A stretch of 64,000 nt of DNA from Amycolatopsis coloradensis (lineage in GTDB: Bacteria; Actinomycetota; Actinomycetes; Mycobacteriales; Pseudonocardiaceae). A model generated the notes under the pieces. It saw only the letters and a list, made by a program, of their open reading frames with translations. It had not been told where the DNA came from and did no database searches. Location of the stretch: assembly GCF_037997115.1 (NCBI RefSeq), contig NZ_CP150484.1, positions 5,166,126 to 5,230,125 on the forward strand, in the 5' to 3' direction. Positions 34,744-42,807 of the stretch are shown piece by piece (position 1 is the first letter of the stretch; each line of letters starts with the position of its first letter). A program made the position numbers and the translations under genes.

Positions 34744-36207
34744 TCAGCCGTTCGGAGTCGTGATCACCGCGAACGTGGATCCCTGACTGGCGATCCGCTC
34801 GCTGAGATCGGTGGTGATCGTCTCGATCGGCGCGTAGTTGTTCAGCTCACCGGCCTGGCAGGGGCCCGACCTGGACTGCTGGTTGCCGACCAGGATGCCG
34901 AGTGCCGCGTGGTCGGCCTGGCTGAACAGCGGTCCGCCGCTGTCGCCCGGACGCGCGCAGAGGTCGGTGTTGATGCCGACGTCCGTGGAGAGGACGCGAC
35001 CGCAGCGGGTCCCGACGAGGTAGCCGGCGCCCGCGCCGCTGTCGACGGAATCGGGGTAGTTCACCGCGCTCGACGCCGTTCCGGAGGCGCAGACGACGTA
35101 CCCGGCCTTGATGTCGGCGAGCTTGCGGGCACTGGTGATGTACTCGTCGACCGAGGTGGCCTGCGCGCCGCACGGGGTGTCACCGTTGCTGTCCATACCG
35201 CCGTTGCGGCAATACTTCAGTACGCGGTTGCGGCCGGTCTGGCCTTCGAGCCACTGCGTCGACGCCGCGTCGTTGACGTACGGCAGGGCCGCGTAATCGT
35301 ACGGGTACGAGCTTTTTTCGATGCCGTGCTGCTGCAGCACGTCGTTGCCGTTGTGCTGCGTCGGCGTGTTGTTGGTCTTGGTCCGCATGCAGTGGCCCGC
35401 GGTGAGCACCCAGCCCTTGCCGGGGAACCCGCCACCGGTGGACCGCAGGTTGAAGCCGCTGGTGCAACCGCCCCAGGTACCGTTGTCCCGCTTCATGTCC
35501 AGCCGGAGGCCGCCGCGCATCGGGCCGTAGTTCGTGCAGTAGAGCGGGTGACAGAAACCCAGATCCACGTTCGCCGTGGACAGCGCGTTCGGGTTCTTCA
35601 GCACGCGGGAGACGACCATGCCGGATTCCGCCGCCGCGGCCTGGTGCGCGGCGTTCGTCTCGGCGGCCGCGGCGCGCACGGCCGCCTTCTCCTGCGCCAC
35701 CCAACCGCGTTCCCAAAGCACGACACGGTTTTCGGACTCGCTCACCGAAGGCAGGTAGACCGCTTCAGGACCAGCGCCGACCTTGGCAGCGACGCGATCC
35801 TTCGCCGCCGTGAGCTGCTGCAACGAGTGCTGGACCTGTTGCGTGCGAACAGCGGACCGGGCGGGCATCGCCTTCAGATACGGCTCGGCCGCCGAGGGCT
35901 TGGTCATCGCCACGACCAGCTGCCCCTTGTCCTGGTCGAGCCACATGCCGCCGTACTCGGCGCCGCGGTCGCGGCGCAGCAGTTCGTCCAGTTTGCGGCT
36001 GTCGGTCTGCAGTTCCAGACGCCGCAACGCCTCCTGCTCGCTCACTCCGTAGTTCTCGACCAGATAGCGCATCGACTCCCGCACCGAAGCGGGGTCGAGC
36101 GAGGTATGGAACGACTGCACGGTGTCGGCCGACGCCGGGCTGCCCAGTGCCGTGGCCGCCGCCAGCACCGAAACGGCCAGGGCCCCCAGTCTTCTAGCTC
36201 TCCGCAC
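34744..36207 (-). CDS. Secreted trypsin-fold serine protease with pro-region (streptogrisin-like)
   Basis: 487 residues: signal peptide to about 27 (ALGSPASA), a ~180-residue helical pro-region (SMRYLVENYGVSEQEALRRLE), then the S1 protease domain. The catalytic triad is visible as TAGHC (His about 270), PYDYAAL (Asp) and RPGDSGGPL (Ser about 422). Several cysteine pairs are present (GFCHPLYC, GGC, KYC/PC, RCG/LC). The pro-region would fold the enzyme and be cleaved outside the cell. GTG start 36207 has GAGGAG upstream. It is convergent with the hypothetical protein. Likely a general extracellular protease. Confidence 0.88.
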   Translation of the reverse strand: MRRARRLGALAVSVLAAATALGSPASADTVQSFHTSLDPASVRESMRYLVENYGVSEQEALRRLELQTDSRKLDELLRRDRGAEYGGMWLDQDKGQLVVAMTKPSAAEPYLKAMPARSAVRTQQVQHSLQQLTAAKDRVAAKVGAGPEAVYLPSVSESENRVVLWERGWVAQEKAAVRAAAAETNAAHQAAAAESGMVVSRVLKNPNALSTANVDLGFCHPLYCTNYGPMRGGLRLDMKRDNGTWGGCTSGFNLRSTGGGFPGKGWVLTAGHCMRTKTNNTPTQHNGNDVLQQHGIEKSSYPYDYAALPYVNDAASTQWLEGQTGRNRVLKYCRNGGMDSNGDTPCGAQATSVDEYITSARKLADIKAGYVVCASGTASSAVNYPDSVDSGAGAGYLVGTRCGRVLSTDVGINTDLCARPGDSGGPLFSQADHAALGILVGNQQSRSGPCQAGELNNYAPIETITTDLSERIASQGSTFAVITTPNG

Positions 36208-36332
36208 GAGATCTCCTCACATGTCGGGACTTCGCGATCATTCAACCGGAAGTCGCCGCACAGGCGGGGAGATTTTCCGACATTGCCGGGCGCCCCGTGC
36301 CCGCGAGGTGACGGGCACGGGGCGCGATGCGG

Positions 36333-36734
36333 TTACAGACTCGGCTCTCGCCGCTGTTTTCCTTGGCGGGACTTGTCGATCCATACGCAGAAGAGGGTCA
36401 GGAGACCGACAGTGGTCCCTGCCGAAAGCCCGATTTGCGGAGTGCTGATCCTGACGACGCCGACGACGATTCCGCCGCCGATCGTCAGCAGGAGGCACAT
36501 CCGCAGCGTCGGGGCCCAGCCGGCGAGGACCGCCATCGCCAGGCAGAGCCAGCTGTCGCGCGTCTGCTCTTTGCGGTGGCGTCCCGGTGTCCTCAGGAGC
36601 GGCCGCGCCGTGCGGATCATCTCCGCGGACGTCGCGACACGCCGAGCCGGCTTTTCGGCGTTGTCGATGACGACTTTGACCCGTTGAGGCGGCTCGTTGT
36701 CTGGTGTCTTCGTGTTGTCAGGCTGTAAGGTCAC
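36333..36734 (-). CDS. Small membrane protein of unknown function
   Basis: 133 residues. A hydrophilic, basic N-terminal half (PPQRVKVVIDNAEKPARRVA) is followed by two or three membrane helices (WLCLAMAVLAGWAPTL, LLLTIGGGIVVGVV, GTTVGLLTLFCVWI) and a short basic tail. GTG 36734 has AGGA upstream. It stands alone between the protease and a long non-coding gap. No family recognised. Confidence 0.55.
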   Translation of the reverse strand: MTLQPDNTKTPDNEPPQRVKVVIDNAEKPARRVATSAEMIRTARPLLRTPGRHRKEQTRDSWLCLAMAVLAGWAPTLRMCLLLTIGGGIVVGVVRISTPQIGLSAGTTVGLLTLFCVWIDKSRQGKQRREPSL

Positions 36735-37307
36735 GATCGTCCTGTCCTTGTTCTAGCGAGCGGGCGAATGGACATCCGCGTGGCCTCCTGTGACAGCAGG
36801 GGGCCACGCGTGCGTTACCGGTTCTTGACCGGTGCGGCTGAAGACATCTTGGCGAAAGCAGACTGTGACCGTTCAGTAGTACAGCGTGTGTCGCGCTGAA
36901 CGGTATGCACGCGTCGCTCAACGGTCTGGGTGACTTCGAAAACTACTAAAAGTAGTGGGTGGCGACGAATGGGCCAGTGCCGCCGAGAGATCTCCGTAGC
37001 CCGGCAACCTGTCTTTCCAGTGTCGAGTCAGGTCATCGCCAGATGTGCCGTGGCAGCGAAGTTCCCAGGTGAAGCCCGATGTTGGCGCTGTCGTGCACGC
37101 TGTTTTCGCATTGTGCGAAATGCTGATCGCAACTGCCGAGTAAAGTCGAACTTCGCCCAGGTTCGACGAGGTCCGAGCAGCGTGCTCACGGTGTGTTCAC
37201 TCGATCAGGTGGGTGTCCACCACGTAGTCGCCTCGCTCGGCTTACCAACAGCGAGTGACTGCTCTGAACGGGTGGTCGCACTCCGAACAATCTCGCCGGT
37301 TGCCGGC
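36735..37307. other. Non-coding gap with two palindromes
   Basis: 573 bases with no convincing gene. ACCGTTCAG (36868-36876) and CTGAACGGT (36896-36904) are perfect inverted arms, and ACTACT-AAA-AGTAGT (36942-36956) is a compact palindrome. The base composition is lower in GC than the neighbours. A frame of about 150 codons crosses it but has no actinobacterial codon pattern. Confidence 0.5.
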
Positions 37308-38348
37308 TCAGCCGAGCAGGAGGAGCGCGTAGTAGGCAAGGAAGTGTTCGACCATGTAAGCACCGCCCGTGGTTTGTGCGAGTGAAGCGTGGGTATGGGC
37401 GTGCGTGGCTTCGAGGATGGCGGGGATCCGGTCGTCATTGCCGGGGAGGGCGTCCGCGATGCGGTGCCAGCACCACGCCCGATGCAGGTTGAGACCGTGG
37501 AGATGGGCGAGTTGTCCGTCGGAGGTGTCCGTGACGGTCACCGGGGTGAACAGTGTCGCGGGTCTACGCCCCGCGATGCCAGGAAGGAAGCGTCCCAGCC
37601 AATCGGTGAATTCGGCCGCGGGCATCAGGCGGGACATGAGCTCGGCTTCGGCGAGCGCGGGGGACAGGAAATCGGCCCCGGACGGCTCCCAGGAGCCAGG
37701 GTAATCGCGGTCGGATCCGAACCAGCGCCATGCGGTCTCGGTGATGAGGCCGCGCAACCGCGGGTCGCCGTGGTCGGCGAGGTATCCCGCGTACGGCAGG
37801 GCGCGGGACAATCCGAACGCGCCGTTGTCATGCACCCCGTACCGGATCGGGTACGTGGCCTGGGGAAGCCAGTCGAGGTAGCGGTTCACGAAGACCGCGC
37901 TCAACTCATGCAGCCCCGCTGACCAGCACGCGGCGTCCGGGTCATCCCAGGTGGCGGTTTCGAAGGTGAGTTCCAGCAGCGCCGACCAGCCGTACGGGCG
38001 TTGGGTGTTGCGCTGTGCCTCAGGGGCGAAGAAAGCGACCTCGCCCGCGAGCGCCTCGACGGTCAGGTGCTCGCCGAGAAGGCCGCGGATCTCCTCGGCG
38101 GGCACGAGTTCGGCGTGACGGCGCAGCAAACGCACGAGCACCCAGAACATCTCCACGCAGGAATGCCAATCGAAACTGCCGTAGAAGCACGGGTGCGAGA
38201 GCCGAGGGGAGAGGATGGGCACACCTTCGACGTGCCAGTGACTCTCGTGGTGCGGATACTCGCGCAAGACGTTCGTCAGCGCCGTCCTGGCCAGCGCGCC
38301 GGCATTCGACTTCAGCAGCCGGTCGCGTTCGAAATCCCATTCGGTCAT
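37308..38348 (-). CDS. DUF2891 family protein
   Basis: 346 residues, soluble, rich in Trp and His. Family marks are HPCFYGSFDWHSCVEMFW near residue 55, YGVHDNGAFGLSRALPYA and DRDYPGSWEPSGADFLSPAL. The fold of this family is predicted to be an alpha/alpha toroid like those of glycoside hydrolases and terpene cyclases, but its activity is unknown. ATG 38348 has GGAGGG 6 bases upstream. Only 39 bases separate its start from that of the divergent methyltransferase, so the two promoters must overlap the reading frames or each other. Confidence 0.82.
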   Translation of the reverse strand: MTEWDFERDRLLKSNAGALARTALTNVLREYPHHESHWHVEGVPILSPRLSHPCFYGSFDWHSCVEMFWVLVRLLRRHAELVPAEEIRGLLGEHLTVEALAGEVAFFAPEAQRNTQRPYGWSALLELTFETATWDDPDAACWSAGLHELSAVFVNRYLDWLPQATYPIRYGVHDNGAFGLSRALPYAGYLADHGDPRLRGLITETAWRWFGSDRDYPGSWEPSGADFLSPALAEAELMSRLMPAAEFTDWLGRFLPGIAGRRPATLFTPVTVTDTSDGQLAHLHGLNLHRAWCWHRIADALPGNDDRIPAILEATHAHTHASLAQTTGGAYMVEHFLAYYALLLLG

Positions 38349-38387
38349 CGCACCGCCCTCCATCAGGCACGAGGTTACGATGCCGGA

Positions 38388-39071
38388 GTGGACGAACGAC
38401 CGATCACCACGGCGCAGCGCAACTTCCGGCGGGTCGCCGAAGAGCTGGAAAGCATGGGAACCCAGGATCGTTTCACCTACATCTTCCGTTCCCGGTTGTG
38501 GAGTTCCTCCTCGGTCTCCGGGCCTGGTTCGGAGTCGGTCCAGACGCGGGAATTGAGCGACCGGTTGCCCGCTCTTCTCGCTCGTTTCGGGGTACGCACC
38601 CTGCTTGACCTGCCGTGCGGCGACTACGGCTGGCTCAGTGCGGTGGGCCTTGATCTCGACAGGTACATCGGTGCCGACATCGTTCCCGATCTGATCGAGA
38701 TGAACGCCGAACGGTTCCGGGGCGACCCGGTCCACGAGTTCCGGGTGCTCGATCTGACCGGCGATCCGCTGCCGTCGGCCGATCTCGTGCTGTGCCGGGA
38801 TTGCTTGGTCCATCTGAGTTTCGCCGATATCTGGCGGGCCTTGCGCAACCTGCGGCGGAGCGGTTCCCGGTACCTGCTGACCACGACGTTCACCGAACTG
38901 CGGATCAACACCGACATCGTGACCGGCGACTGGCGGCCGCTGAACCTGTGCCGGGAGCCGTTCGGGTTCCCGGAGCCGCTGGCCGTGCTGGTCGAGGGGT
39001 GCACCGAGGAGAACGGCGCCTACGCCGATAAGTCCTTGGGCCTGTGGGAGATCCCCGCGATCGTGGACTGA
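38388..39071 (+). CDS. Class I SAM-dependent methyltransferase
   Basis: 227 residues. SAM motif LLDLPCGDYGWLSAV and the acidic second-strand end YIGADIVPDLIE; LVLCRDCLVHLSFADIW follows as motif IV, and the C-terminal half contains PFGFPEPL and LGLWEI. The DLPCGD variant occurs in a family of uncharacterised methyltransferases, some in glycan or secondary metabolite clusters. GTG 38388 is the only start that keeps the N-terminal helix; no clear RBS, so a leaderless message is possible. Substrate unknown. Confidence 0.78.
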   Translation: MDERPITTAQRNFRRVAEELESMGTQDRFTYIFRSRLWSSSSVSGPGSESVQTRELSDRLPALLARFGVRTLLDLPCGDYGWLSAVGLDLDRYIGADIVPDLIEMNAERFRGDPVHEFRVLDLTGDPLPSADLVLCRDCLVHLSFADIWRALRNLRRSGSRYLLTTTFTELRINTDIVTGDWRPLNLCREPFGFPEPLAVLVEGCTEENGAYADKSLGLWEIPAIVD

Positions 39072-39082
39072 TCGCGACGGCT

Positions 39083-39544
39083 TCACCGAAGCGGAGAGTC
39101 TGCGCCGTGTTCCTCCTTCGGGCGTGGGCCGTGGATACGCCGCTCGGTTTCGGAGATGGCGACGTCGTTGATGCTCGCCTCGCGACGGCTCATGAGACCG
39201 TGCTCGTCGAACTCCCACAGTTCGTTGCCGTAGCTGCGCCACCATCGACCGGCCCGGTCGCGCCATTCGTACTGGAACCGGACGGCGATCCGATTCCCGG
39301 TGAACGCCCAGAGGTTCTTGCGTAGCGCGTAGTCGAGCTCCCGCTCCCACTTCCCGGTCAGGAACGCGACGATCTCCTCGCGGCCGCGGACGAAGGTCTC
39401 CCGGTTCCGCCACACCGAGTCCGGCGTGTACGCCGACGCCACCTTGCGTGGATCCCGGGTGTTCCAGGCGTCCTCTGCCGCTTGGACTTTCCGCAGTGCC
39501 GTCTCGCGGGTGAACGGCGGGTAGGGCGGGCGATCTTCGGTCAT
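39083..39544 (-). CDS. DUF1348/SnoaL-like (NTF2-fold) protein
   Basis: 153 residues with the typical DUF1348 pattern: [26 protein letters not shown], then [18 protein letters not shown] and [22 protein letters not shown]. These are small cone-shaped proteins related to SnoaL and NTF2, thought to bind or convert small molecules. ATG 39544 is preceded by AGGAGG. It is divergent from a TetR gene, with a double palindrome in the shared promoter, so it is likely the regulator's target. Confidence 0.87.
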   Translation of the reverse strand: MTEDRPPYPPFTRETALRKVQAAEDAWNTRDPRKVASAYTPDSVWRNRETFVRGREEIVAFLTGKWERELDYALRKNLWAFTGNRIAVRFQYEWRDRAGRWWRSYGNELWEFDEHGLMSRREASINDVAISETERRIHGPRPKEEHGADSPLR

Positions 39545-39559
39545 GTCGAGCCTCCTAGG

Positions 39560-39615
39560 TTGAGAACGTGCGTTCTCCACGTCTGGCGCCTACGATAGGG
39601 AACGCACGTTCTCAA
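39560..39615. promoter_or_regulatory. Twin palindromic TetR operators
   Basis: TTGAGAACGTGCGTTC (39560-39575) and GAACGCACGTTCTCAA (39600-39615) are perfect inverted arms 24 bases apart. Each contains a palindrome of its own, GAACG-TG-CGTTC and GAACG-CA-CGTTC, with centres 40 bases apart. One copy lies near each divergent start, suggesting two dimer sites controlling both genes. Confidence 0.75.
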
Positions 39616-39631
39616 CGTCAAGGGAGACCCG

Positions 39632-40240
39632 ATGCCGGCCGCCGTCACCGATGAGCAGAACCGCGTCGATCGCGAAGCCCTGCTCGATGCCGCTGAGAAA
39701 CTCTTCTACGAAAACGGCATCCAGGCGGTCGGCATGGACCAGGTGCGTGCGGCGTCCGGTCTCTCGCTCAAGCGGATCTACCGGTTCTTCGAAGCCAAGG
39801 AAGACCTCGTGGTGGCGATGCTCAAACGCCGTGATCAGCGCTGGCGTGGCAGCCTGGCCGCCCATGTGGACCGGGTCGAGGATCCCCGCGAGCGGGTGCT
39901 CTCGATCTTCGACTGGCTCGCGGCGTGGTTCGCCGAACCGGGTTTCCGCGGCTGTGCCTGGATCAACGCGCACGGCGAACTAGGTGCGTCGTCCGAGGCG
40001 GTACTGGCCGAGGTGCGGGCGCACAAACAGGCGTTCCGCGAACAGATCGACACCTGGGTGCGGGCAACGGGTCTGCCGGTGACCGAACCGGTCTACCTGC
40101 TCGCCGAAGGAGCCATCGTGACGGCGGGAATCAGCGGGGACCCGGCGCCCGCCCGTCAGGCGCGCGAGGCGGTCGCGGCGTTGCTCGGGAGTCAGACCGC
40201 GCGGGCGATCGAGCCGTCCAGCCGTGCCCCGGCTTCGTAG
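39632..40240 (+). CDS. TetR-family transcriptional regulator
   Basis: 202 residues. DNA-binding part: ALLDAAEKLFYENGIQAVGM, then ASGLSLKRIYRFFEAKEDLV. The C-terminal part matches the TetR_C group seen near oxidoreductase and SnoaL-like genes (FAEPGFRGCAWINAHGEL). It is divergent from the DUF1348 gene across the twin palindromes and is followed by a strong hairpin terminator. Ligand unknown. Confidence 0.87.
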   Translation: MPAAVTDEQNRVDREALLDAAEKLFYENGIQAVGMDQVRAASGLSLKRIYRFFEAKEDLVVAMLKRRDQRWRGSLAAHVDRVEDPRERVLSIFDWLAAWFAEPGFRGCAWINAHGELGASSEAVLAEVRAHKQAFREQIDTWVRATGLPVTEPVYLLAEGAIVTAGISGDPAPARQAREAVAALLGSQTARAIEPSSRAPAS

Positions 40241-40289
40241 AACATGTACTCCTTGCCGTTCATGGTCCCGAACGACGGAGCCGCGCAAC

Positions 40290-40321
40290 GCCCCGCTGTC
40301 CGGCGCGCCCGACAGCGGGGC
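40290..40321 (+). terminator. Hairpin terminator after TetR gene
   Basis: GCCCCGCTGTC (40290-40300) and GACAGCGGGGC (40311-40321), a perfect 11-bp stem with a 10-base loop. Confidence 0.6.
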
Positions 40322-40567
40322 GTGGAAAACGCCGAGGTGCTTGCGCTTGCCGAAGTCGCGGTTCGAGCTGGGCGCGGCGCTGTTCGAGGAATTCGCTCAA
40401 CTCGACCCGCGGGTCGCCTTCCTGGTGTCCAGGCCGCCCGCGCTCGTCGTCCATGGCTCGGGGGACGAGCACGTCTCTCACGACATCGCGCGGGAAACGG
40501 CCCTCGCGCGGCTTCGAGGACTCGGCGGAAGAGGCGCTGGAGGTCACCGTGCGGTGGCTTTCGCGGG
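40322..40567 (+). pseudogene. Possible alpha/beta-hydrolase remnant
   Basis: A plus-strand stretch translates to KSRFELGAALFEEFAQLDP and then PALVVHGSGDEHVSHDIARE. The second piece looks like the strand-Asp region (VVHGSGDEHV) of an alpha/beta hydrolase, but there is no nucleophile elbow, start or full domain. On the other strand a short stretch (MNGKEYMFYEAGARLDG) crosses the end of the TetR gene. I read the 327-base stretch 40241-40567 as a decayed gene region. Confidence 0.35.
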
Positions 40568-41149
40568 TCAAGGCCAGGTGAGCGCACCGTCGCTGATGAC
40601 AGGATGCCGTTCTCCAAGGCCGTGGACGTAGTTGTCGAGTCGCTCGGCGATCTCGCCGAGGATCTCGGTCACGCTCGCCCAGTCGGACCAGTAGATCCCC
40701 TCGCTGGCGTACCACTCCATGACGCAACCGTGGTGCTCGCCTGGCCGGAGATCGACGCACAGCAGACCTCCGTCGATGGCCCGGCCGATGGGGAGGATCG
40801 CGGTGCAGAACGGGAAGCCGGCCTGGCCCGCCTCCTTGCGGTGGGTGCCTTCCGGAGTGCAGCAGTCTGGGTCGGGATACCGCGACTGCCGGGTGTACTC
40901 CTCCTCGGCTCGCGCCACCGACAGAGGCTGGTAGCCCTTCGGGATCAGGTTTCCGGTTCCGCGAACACGTTCGTCGTCGACGCCGTCCATGAGGGCCCAC
41001 CAGGCGAGCAGTTCGGGCGGGAGTTCGAGGCCGACGCGATTCCGCAGGCGCGCGACGTGCGCGGCCGGTGCCGGAGGCCGGATTTCCCGCGCGGTGGCGG
41101 GTGCGTGTTCGGACAACAAGGCCATGATGCGCCGCCACGTCGCTTCCAC
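40568..41149 (-). CDS. SMI1/KNR4-family protein
   Basis: 193 residues. The pattern is that of SMI1/KNR4 (SUKH) domains: an N-terminal WRRIMALLSEHAP, then LRNRVGLELPPELLAWWALMDGV, GNLIPKGYQPL and EWYASEGIYWSDWASVTEILG. SUKH proteins often serve as immunity proteins in contact-dependent toxin systems, but stand-alone copies like this have no assigned role; no toxin gene is adjacent. GTG start 41149. It ends the zinc transporter ATPase strand, 9 bases downstream of aztA. Confidence 0.8.
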   Translation of the reverse strand: MEATWRRIMALLSEHAPATAREIRPPAPAAHVARLRNRVGLELPPELLAWWALMDGVDDERVRGTGNLIPKGYQPLSVARAEEEYTRQSRYPDPDCCTPEGTHRKEAGQAGFPFCTAILPIGRAIDGGLLCVDLRPGEHHGCVMEWYASEGIYWSDWASVTEILGEIAERLDNYVHGLGERHPVISDGALTWP

Positions 41150-41158
41150 CGGTGCACC

Positions 41159-41908
41159 CTAGCGAGAATCGACGGCCTCGGGCGCGCGATCAGGTGACTG
41201 AATGCGGGTCGGCAGGCCCCAGGCCTCCGCCACGCGTTCCGGGGTCAGCACTGACGCCGGAACACCTTCGCCGACGAGGCGGCCGTCCTGGAGCAGCAGG
41301 CAGTGATCGGCCCGGCCCGCCACCTCGAGGTCGTGGGTGACGCGCAGGACCGTCGTGCCTTCGGCGAGTGTGGCGCGCAGGGCTTCGTCGATCAGGCCGC
41401 GGGCGTGCAGGTCGAGCCCGGCCGATGGTTCGTCGAGCAGCAGCAATCCGGCTTGTTGAGCCAACCCTTGCGCCACCAGCGCCCGTTGGCGTTGCCCACC
41501 GGAGAGCGTGCCGATCAACCGGTCCGCGATCGACGTGATCTCCAGTAACTCCAGGCATTCCCCGACGATCTTCCGGTCCGTCTTCGACAGCCGCCGCCAG
41601 TGTCCGCGGTGCGCCCAGCGTCCCATCGTCACGGTGGCGCGGACGGTGATCGGCAACGACCGCGACACCTCGCTCTGCTGGGTCACGTAGGCGACCCGCC
41701 CCGGGTCTCGCCGGGTCACCGTGCCTGTGGTCGGCGGGAGCACGCCCGCGACGAGGTTCAGCAGCGACGACTTCCCCGCGCCGTTCGCGCCGGCGATCGC
41801 GGTGAGCCGCGCCGGCGGCACCTGGGCGGTGATCCCGCGCAGCACCTCACGGGAGCCGTAGTGGGCGTGCGCGCCGTCGATCGTGAGTGCCGCTGTGTCC
41901 GGGGTCAT
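41159..41908 (-). CDS. aztA: Zinc ABC transporter ATP-binding protein AztA
   Basis: 249 residues. Cytoplasmic ATPase of a zinc uptake system: Walker A GANGAGKSSL, signature [12 protein letters not shown], Walker B LLLLDEPSAGLD, H-loop VTHDLE. The pattern MGRWAHRGHWRRLSKTDR is typical of the metal-ABC (ZnuC/AztA) group. ATG 41908 has AGAGGTG upstream. It is divergent from aztB, with a Zur-like palindrome in the 47-base gap, so both directions should be repressed when zinc is plentiful. Confidence 0.87.
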   Translation of the reverse strand: MTPDTAALTIDGAHAHYGSREVLRGITAQVPPARLTAIAGANGAGKSSLLNLVAGVLPPTTGTVTRRDPGRVAYVTQQSEVSRSLPITVRATVTMGRWAHRGHWRRLSKTDRKIVGECLELLEITSIADRLIGTLSGGQRQRALVAQGLAQQAGLLLLDEPSAGLDLHARGLIDEALRATLAEGTTVLRVTHDLEVAGRADHCLLLQDGRLVGEGVPASVLTPERVAEAWGLPTRIQSPDRAPEAVDSR

Positions 41909-41923
41909 CACACCTCTTTCAGA

Positions 41924-41938
41924 TAATGACAATCATTA
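41924..41938. promoter_or_regulatory. Zur-like operator between aztA and aztB
   Basis: TAATGA-CAA-TCATTA, a perfect 15-base AT-rich palindrome. Actinobacterial Zur boxes share the AATGA/TCATT core. It lies 15 bases upstream of aztA and 17 upstream of aztB, so one bound dimer could block both promoters. Confidence 0.75.
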
Positions 41939-41955
41939 CCACTATAGTGTGACGG

Positions 41956-42807
41956 GTGGAGTGGTTGCTGGTCCCCTTCGAGGTGTCGTTCGTGCAGCGC
42001 GCGCTGATGGCGGGAGTGCTCGTTTCGGCGGTGTGCGCCGTCGTGGGCACCTGGGTGGTGTTGCGCGGCATGGCCTTCATCGGCGACGCGATGTCGCACG
42101 GCATGTTGCCCGGCGTGGCGATCGCCTCGCTGACCGGCGTGAACCTGCTGATCGGCGCGGCGATCAGCGCCGGGGTGATGGCGCTCGGCGTGACCGCGCT
42201 CGGCCGTTCGCGGCGGCTGTCCGAGGACACCACGATCGGGCTGCTCTTCGTCGGCATGCTCGCGAGCGGCGTGATCATCGTGTCCCACTCACGGTCGTTC
42301 GCGGTCGATCTCACCGGCTTCCTGTTCGGCGACGTGCTCGCCGTCGGATCGGGCGACCTGGTGGGCCTCGCGATCACCCTTCTCGTCGTGGGGGCGGTGG
42401 CACTGGTGGGACATCGTTCGTTCACCGCGCTCACCTTCGACGTGCGCAAGGCGCACACACTGGGGCTTCGTCCACGTTTGGCGAACGCGGTGCTGCTCGG
42501 GCTGGTCACGTTGACGATCGTCGCGTCGTTCCGCGTCGTGGGGACGTTGCTGGTGTTCGGCCTGCTCATCGCCCCCGCCGCGGCGGCGCTCTTCTGGTCG
42601 CGGCGGATCACCACGATCATGCTCATCGCGGCGTTGCTCGGTATCGCCGCCACGGTCGGCGGCCTGCTCGTGTCCTGGCATTGGGGCACCGCGGCGGGCG
42701 CGACCATCGCCGCCGGTGCGGTCCTCCTGTTCTTCCTTTCCGCGTTCCTGTCCTTCGTACGACAGCGATTCCGTTCCCTGACACCGGAGATCGAGAGCTC
42801 ACGATGA
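41956..42807 (+). CDS. aztB: Zinc ABC transporter permease AztB
   Basis: 283 residues, eight or nine membrane helices, ABC-3 family. Motifs are GTWVVLRGMAFIGDAMSHGM near the N-terminus, shared by metal-ABC permeases, and VVGTLLVFGLLIAPAAAA in the second half. GTG start 41956. It overlaps the next gene by four bases (ATGA). It forms the membrane channel for zinc delivered by AztC. Confidence 0.88.
   Translation: MEWLLVPFEVSFVQRALMAGVLVSAVCAVVGTWVVLRGMAFIGDAMSHGMLPGVAIASLTGVNLLIGAAISAGVMALGVTALGRSRRLSEDTTIGLLFVGMLASGVIIVSHSRSFAVDLTGFLFGDVLAVGSGDLVGLAITLLVVGAVALVGHRSFTALTFDVRKAHTLGLRPRLANAVLLGLVTLTIVASFRVVGTLLVFGLLIAPAAAALFWSRRITTIMLIAALLGIAATVGGLLVSWHWGTAAGATIAAGAVLLFFLSAFLSFVRQRFRSLTPEIESSR

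Noticed and set aside
36930-37385. 151-codon plus-strand frame
   Set aside because: No RBS, no codon bias and no recognisable domain; overlaps the end of the DUF2891 gene.
40568-41149. Toxin-immunity pair
   Set aside because: The SMI1/KNR4 protein has no adjacent polymorphic toxin gene.
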